A stretch of DNA of 7,250 nucleotides, taken from an uncultured Ruminococcus sp. (GTDB lineage Bacteria; Bacillota; Clostridia; Oscillospirales; Ruminococcaceae). The stretch lies in assembly GCA_947167535.1 (NCBI GenBank), contig CAMVIL010000057.1, positions 1 to 7,250 on the forward strand, written 5' to 3'. Under the pieces are notes generated by a model. It searched no databases. It was not told the origin of the DNA and saw only the letters and a list, made by a program, of their open reading frames with translations. Each line of letters opens with the position of its first letter. The stretch's first letter is position 1. Positions 5,169-7,250 of the stretch are shown here, piece after piece. Both the position numbers and the translations under genes were made by a program.

Positions 5169-6782
5169 ATGAGATCACAGTCTAAAAGAAAAGCAAAGAG
5201 AATACTGGCTTTCGCTCTGGCGGCTGTCGTCACTGCAGGCGTTTTTGCCGACGGCGGATACTCCGCACGTCATGAGATAGTTCACGCTGCGGATACCGAT
5301 TCGGACAAGACTGAATCCGCTATCGAAGAGAAGGAACAGGACATCGCTGACCTTGAACAGAAGCAGAAAGAGCTTGACAAGAAGATCAAGGACGCCGAAA
5401 ACGGTATATCCACGGAAGAGGAAAAGCAGCAGGCTATCAACGAACAGATCACTACCGTTGAGACTACTCTGAAAAAGCTCGCAGGATCTATTACCGAGCT
5501 GGAGAAGGATATCAGCGAGACTCAGCTTGCCATCGAAGCAAGTGAAGCAGCTATCAACACCAAGAAGGCGGAGATAGAGGACGGCGTATCCGATCTGAAA
5601 AAGCGCCTGCGCGTTATGTACATCGCGGGCAACGAAAGCTACACCCAGATACTCTGCGGCGCTTCGGATTTCTACGATATGCTGATGAAGCTGGAGCTTA
5701 TCCGCCGCGTCACTGAGCATGACAATGATCTTATCGACGGTCTGATGGATCTTAAGGATCAGTATGAGGTCGAGGAGAAGAATCTCTCGGCTAACAAGAC
5801 CAAGCTTGAGGCTGAACTCAAGGATCTCGAAAACAGACGCAACAAGCAGACCGCACAGATGAAAAAGCTCAAGAGCCTGTACGGTGAAAGCACTCTTGCT
5901 CTCGAGACTCTCGCACGCGACAAGGAAGCCTACGAGAACAACAAGGATCAGCTCAAAAAGGAGCAGGAAGAGTTCGAGAAGAACTTGGACGAGCTCATAA
6001 AGGAGCGCCAGCGCAAGGCTGCCGAAGAGGCGAAAAAGCGCAAGGAAGAGGAAGAGCGCAAAAAGAAGGAAGAAGAAAAGCGCCGCAAAGAAGAGGAAGA
6101 GCGCAAGAAGAAGGAAGAGGAACAGAATCAGGACAACAGTTCCGACGATGATTCCTCTGACGATAACGGCTCCGACAACGGCGGCGGTAATGATAACGGA
6201 AACGATAACAACAACGACAGCAACAACGATAACGGCGGTGACAATGGCGGCGGAAACGACAACGGCGGTTCTGACGACAGCAGCAGCGACGACAACGGCA
6301 ATTCCAACGACAATAACGACGACGGCTACGACCCGAACCTGCCCTACGGCTACGTGCCCAAGACGCAGTTCACATGGCCTGTGCCCGGTCACTACAACAT
6401 AACCTGCGGCGTGGGTCCCCGCTGGGGTTCCTACCACAACGGTATCGACATCGCGACCACCTACATAAGAGGCGCCAACATCATTGCCTCTGCACCGGGT
6501 ACTGTCATACTTGTCAACAACACCTGCACCCACGATTACGGCAAGAGCTACAGCTGCGGCTGCGGCTGGGGCTACGGTAACTACTGCATCATCGACCACG
6601 GCAACGGTTACTATACCCTCTACGGACACTCGGAGCACATCTGCGTATACGAGGGTCAAGTAGTCAAGAAGGGCGACAAGCTGGGAACGGTAGGTTCCAC
6701 GGGATTCTCCACAGGACCTCATCTCCACTTCGAGATCAGAGATTCAAACAACAACACGCTGGATCCCGAGAATTTCGTGTGA
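5169..6782 (+). CDS. Secreted coiled-coil murein endopeptidase, M23 (LytM) family; likely FtsEX effector
   Basis: This 537-residue protein is built to cut peptidoglycan cross-links outside the cell. Residues 1 to about 41 are a signal peptide (basic start, hydrophobic core ILAFALAAVVTAGVFA, likely cleaved near HAA-DT). Residues about 45-280 are coiled coil, interrupted by RLRVMYIAGNESYTQILCG (147-164), the hinge typical of PcsB/CwlO-type N-terminal regions. Residues 281-319 are an almost pure Arg/Lys/Glu helix. Residues 320-388 are an Asp/Asn/Gly/Ser linker. Residues about 400-537 are the M23 domain with all metal and catalytic residues: His423 and Asp427 (HNGID), His487 (YGH), His518 and His520 (HLHFEI). 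E. coli EnvC keeps only a degenerate M23 domain, but this one should be active. An insertion at 453-473 adds four cysteines. The gene follows ftsX by 124 bases. Its ATG has GGAG 14 bases upstream, a long spacing, with a five-codon frame ending ATGA on the start. The enzyme class is firm; FtsEX dependence is inferred from context. Confidence 0.92.
   Translation: MRSQSKRKAKRILAFALAAVVTAGVFADGGYSARHEIVHAADTDSDKTESAIEEKEQDIADLEQKQKELDKKIKDAENGISTEEEKQQAINEQITTVETTLKKLAGSITELEKDISETQLAIEASEAAINTKKAEIEDGVSDLKKRLRVMYIAGNESYTQILCGASDFYDMLMKLELIRRVTEHDNDLIDGLMDLKDQYEVEEKNLSANKTKLEAELKDLENRRNKQTAQMKKLKSLYGESTLALETLARDKEAYENNKDQLKKEQEEFEKNLDELIKERQRKAAEEAKKRKEEEERKKKEEEKRRKEEEERKKKEEEQNQDNSSDDDSSDDNGSDNGGGNDNGNDNNNDSNNDNGGDNGGGNDNGGSDDSSSDDNGNSNDNNDDGYDPNLPYGYVPKTQFTWPVPGHYNITCGVGPRWGSYHNGIDIATTYIRGANIIASAPGTVILVNNTCTHDYGKSYSCGCGWGYGNYCIIDHGNGYYTLYGHSEHICVYEGQVVKKGDKLGTVGSTGFSTGPHLHFEIRDSNNNTLDPENFV
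6039..6128 (+). repeat. 15-residue tandem duplication in the charged helix
   Basis: Two consecutive 45-base units encode RKEEEERKKKEEEKR (residues 291-305) and RKEEEERKKKEEEQN (306-320). Three of the DNA differences are silent (AAG/AAA and GAA/GAG changes), and the changed amino acids are confined to the last two residues of the unit. This suggests an old duplication kept for its protein sequence, as expected for a rigid single alpha-helix. Confidence 0.8.
6129..6326 (+). repeat. Low-complexity Asp/Asn/Gly/Ser linker
   Basis: The DNA is built of GAC, GAT, AAC, AAT, GGC and TCC-type codons and encodes residues 321-386. The nonapeptide DNGGGNDNG occurs twice (336-344 and 358-366). It would form a flexible acidic spacer between the charged helix and the M23 domain. 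The repetitive DNA is prone to length variation between strains. Confidence 0.85.
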
Positions 6783-6825
6783 TATACTGAAGCCCTGCGC
6801 TTCGGACGTAATAAAAGCATAAAAC

Positions 6826-6859
6826 CAACAGAGCCGACGGACAATCGGCTCTGCTGTTG
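6826..6859 (+). terminator. Hairpin after the hydrolase gene (candidate terminator)
   Basis: CAGAGCCGA (6829-6837) pairs perfectly with TCGGCTCTG (6845-6853) around a 7-base loop, extended by CAA (6826-6828) with TTG (6857-6859) past a 3-base bulge. The trailing sequence is TGTTGTGT, with a clean run of six T only at 6874-6879, so strength is uncertain. A smaller hairpin, CTGAAGC/GCTTCGG (6787-6805), sits right after the stop codon. A new promoter follows, which supports a transcript end here. Confidence 0.55.
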
Positions 6860-6903
6860 TGTAAAGATATCGGTTTTTTCGACAGATTTCCCGTCGGCGG
6901 TAT

Positions 6904-6911
6904 GCTATAAT
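6904..6911 (+). promoter_or_regulatory. Extended -10 promoter for the downstream coiled-coil gene
   Basis: A perfect TATAAT (6906-6911) is preceded by TGC, giving an extended -10 (TG-N-TATAAT at 6904-6911). No -35 box stands at the ideal distance; the closest, TCGACA (6879-6884), has a 21-base spacer. Transcription would begin near 6918, inside or just before the hairpin at 6917-6935. Confidence 0.6.
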
Positions 6912-6916
6912 GGATA

Positions 6917-6935
6917 TGCGCGGCAACTCCGCGCA
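6917..6935 (+). promoter_or_regulatory. GC-rich hairpin at the predicted transcript start
   Basis: TGCGCGG (6917-6923) and CCGCGCA (6929-6935) form a perfect 7-base stem with a 5-base loop, CAACT. Lying at the predicted first bases of the transcript, it could protect the 5' end of the mRNA, or as DNA be an operator overlapping the start site. The ribosome site AAAGGAG follows at 6951-6957. Confidence 0.5.
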
Positions 6936-6967
6936 GACATTCGGGCGATTAAAGGAGCAGTTCTTTG

Positions 6968-7250
6968 ATGAGATCATCTTCATACAAAAGAATACTTGCG
7001 GCTGTCACGCTTTGCGCGGTGACGGCTTCGGTCTGCACACCCGCGGGCGGCAAGGACACCGAGCACCCAAAAAGCACAGTGCCCGCCGAGATCACGGTAT
7101 CGGCAGACGAGACCGATGAGACAGACGCGTACTTCAACACCTACGCCGACAAGCTCGCCGAGATAGAACGGCGCCAGAAGGAGCTGGACGAACAGCTCTC
7201 GGGCGACGACGAGGAGATACTCGACGCGGCGGCTACCCAGAAGATAATCC
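6968..7250 (+). CDS. Second secreted coiled-coil protein, N-terminal part (runs off the window)
   Basis: An open frame starts at the ATG at 6968, with AAAGGAG 10 bases upstream, and continues uninterrupted to the window end, giving 94 residues. Residues 1 to about 27 are a signal peptide (MRSSSYKRILAAVTLCAVTASVC...). The cysteine at 23 follows a valine, so it is not a proper lipobox. After a polar acidic stretch, a heptad-like helix begins: YFNTYADKLAEIERRQKELD (55-74). The start resembles that of the upstream hydrolase (MRS-S-K, RILA), and the helix resembles its KQKELDKK region. It is therefore probably a paralogue or another secreted coiled-coil wall protein. Whether it carries an M23 or other catalytic domain cannot be seen. 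It has its own extended -10 promoter. That it is a gene is likely; the class is tentative. Confidence 0.75.
   Translation, partial: MRSSSYKRILAAVTLCAVTASVCTPAGGKDTEHPKSTVPAEITVSADETDETDAYFNTYADKLAEIERRQKELDEQLSGDDEEILDAAATQKII

Noticed and set aside
6129..6326. CRISPR-like or tandem repeat array
   Set aside because: The repetition is in-frame, codon-based and encodes a simple linker; there are no regular repeats with unique spacers.
5175..6728. Minus-strand open frame of 517 codons opposite the hydrolase gene
   Set aside because: The translation is repetitive Val/Ala/Leu/Phe sequence mirroring the Lys/Glu and Asp/Asn repeats of the real gene. The plus-strand protein has a full M23 active site.

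Overview
The window looks like chromosomal DNA of a low-to-mid GC Gram-positive Clostridium relative, most likely Ruminococcus or another Oscillospiraceae. This rests on protein character (a Clostridia-type TrmD and RimM, FtsEX beside a coiled-coil/M23 hydrolase), purine-rich Shine-Dalgarno sites (AGGAG), Gram-positive signal peptides and sigma-A-type promoters. The genus is an inference, not a measurement. No tRNA, rRNA, insertion sequence, phage gene or CRISPR array is visible.

Left part (11-1893, minus strand): a three-gene operon transcribed leftwards from a good promoter (TTGATT-N17-TATACT, 1893-1865). The order is rimM (16S rRNA/30S maturation), a small membrane-anchored protein of unknown function, then trmD (tRNA m1G37 methyltransferase). 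The rimM-trmD pair is classical. The unknown gene inserted between them overlaps rimM by 4 bases, so it is part of the operon. The first two genes of the widespread arrangement (rpsP and the KH-domain gene) do not precede rimM here.

Middle (1844-2277): an AT-rich divergent intergenic region of about 430 bases. It holds the rimM promoter, three related palindromes of the form TTACAA-N1-2-TTGTAA, a rightward promoter (TTGCAT-N17-TATAAT, 2160-2188) and a short structured leader.

Right part (2278-7250, plus strand): a cell-division/wall-remodelling cluster. It begins with a regulator having a CdaR/PucR-type C-terminal helix-turn-helix. After a 96-base gap containing a hairpin come ftsE and ftsX (11-base overlap), then a secreted 537-residue coiled-coil protein with an intact M23 (LytM) endopeptidase domain. 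Last, after a hairpin and a new extended -10 promoter, comes the start of a second secreted coiled-coil protein that runs off the window.

Working model: FtsE (ATPase) and FtsX (membrane transducer with an extracellular domain) activate the secreted coiled-coil hydrolase at the septum, as FtsEX does for PcsB, CwlO or EnvC in other bacteria. The second coiled-coil protein may be a paralogue or an additional partner. The regulator upstream could tune this module. No wholly new system is evident; the best leads are the fused FtsEX effector architecture, the palindrome cluster, the unknown gene inside rimM-trmD and the unusual TrmD residues.
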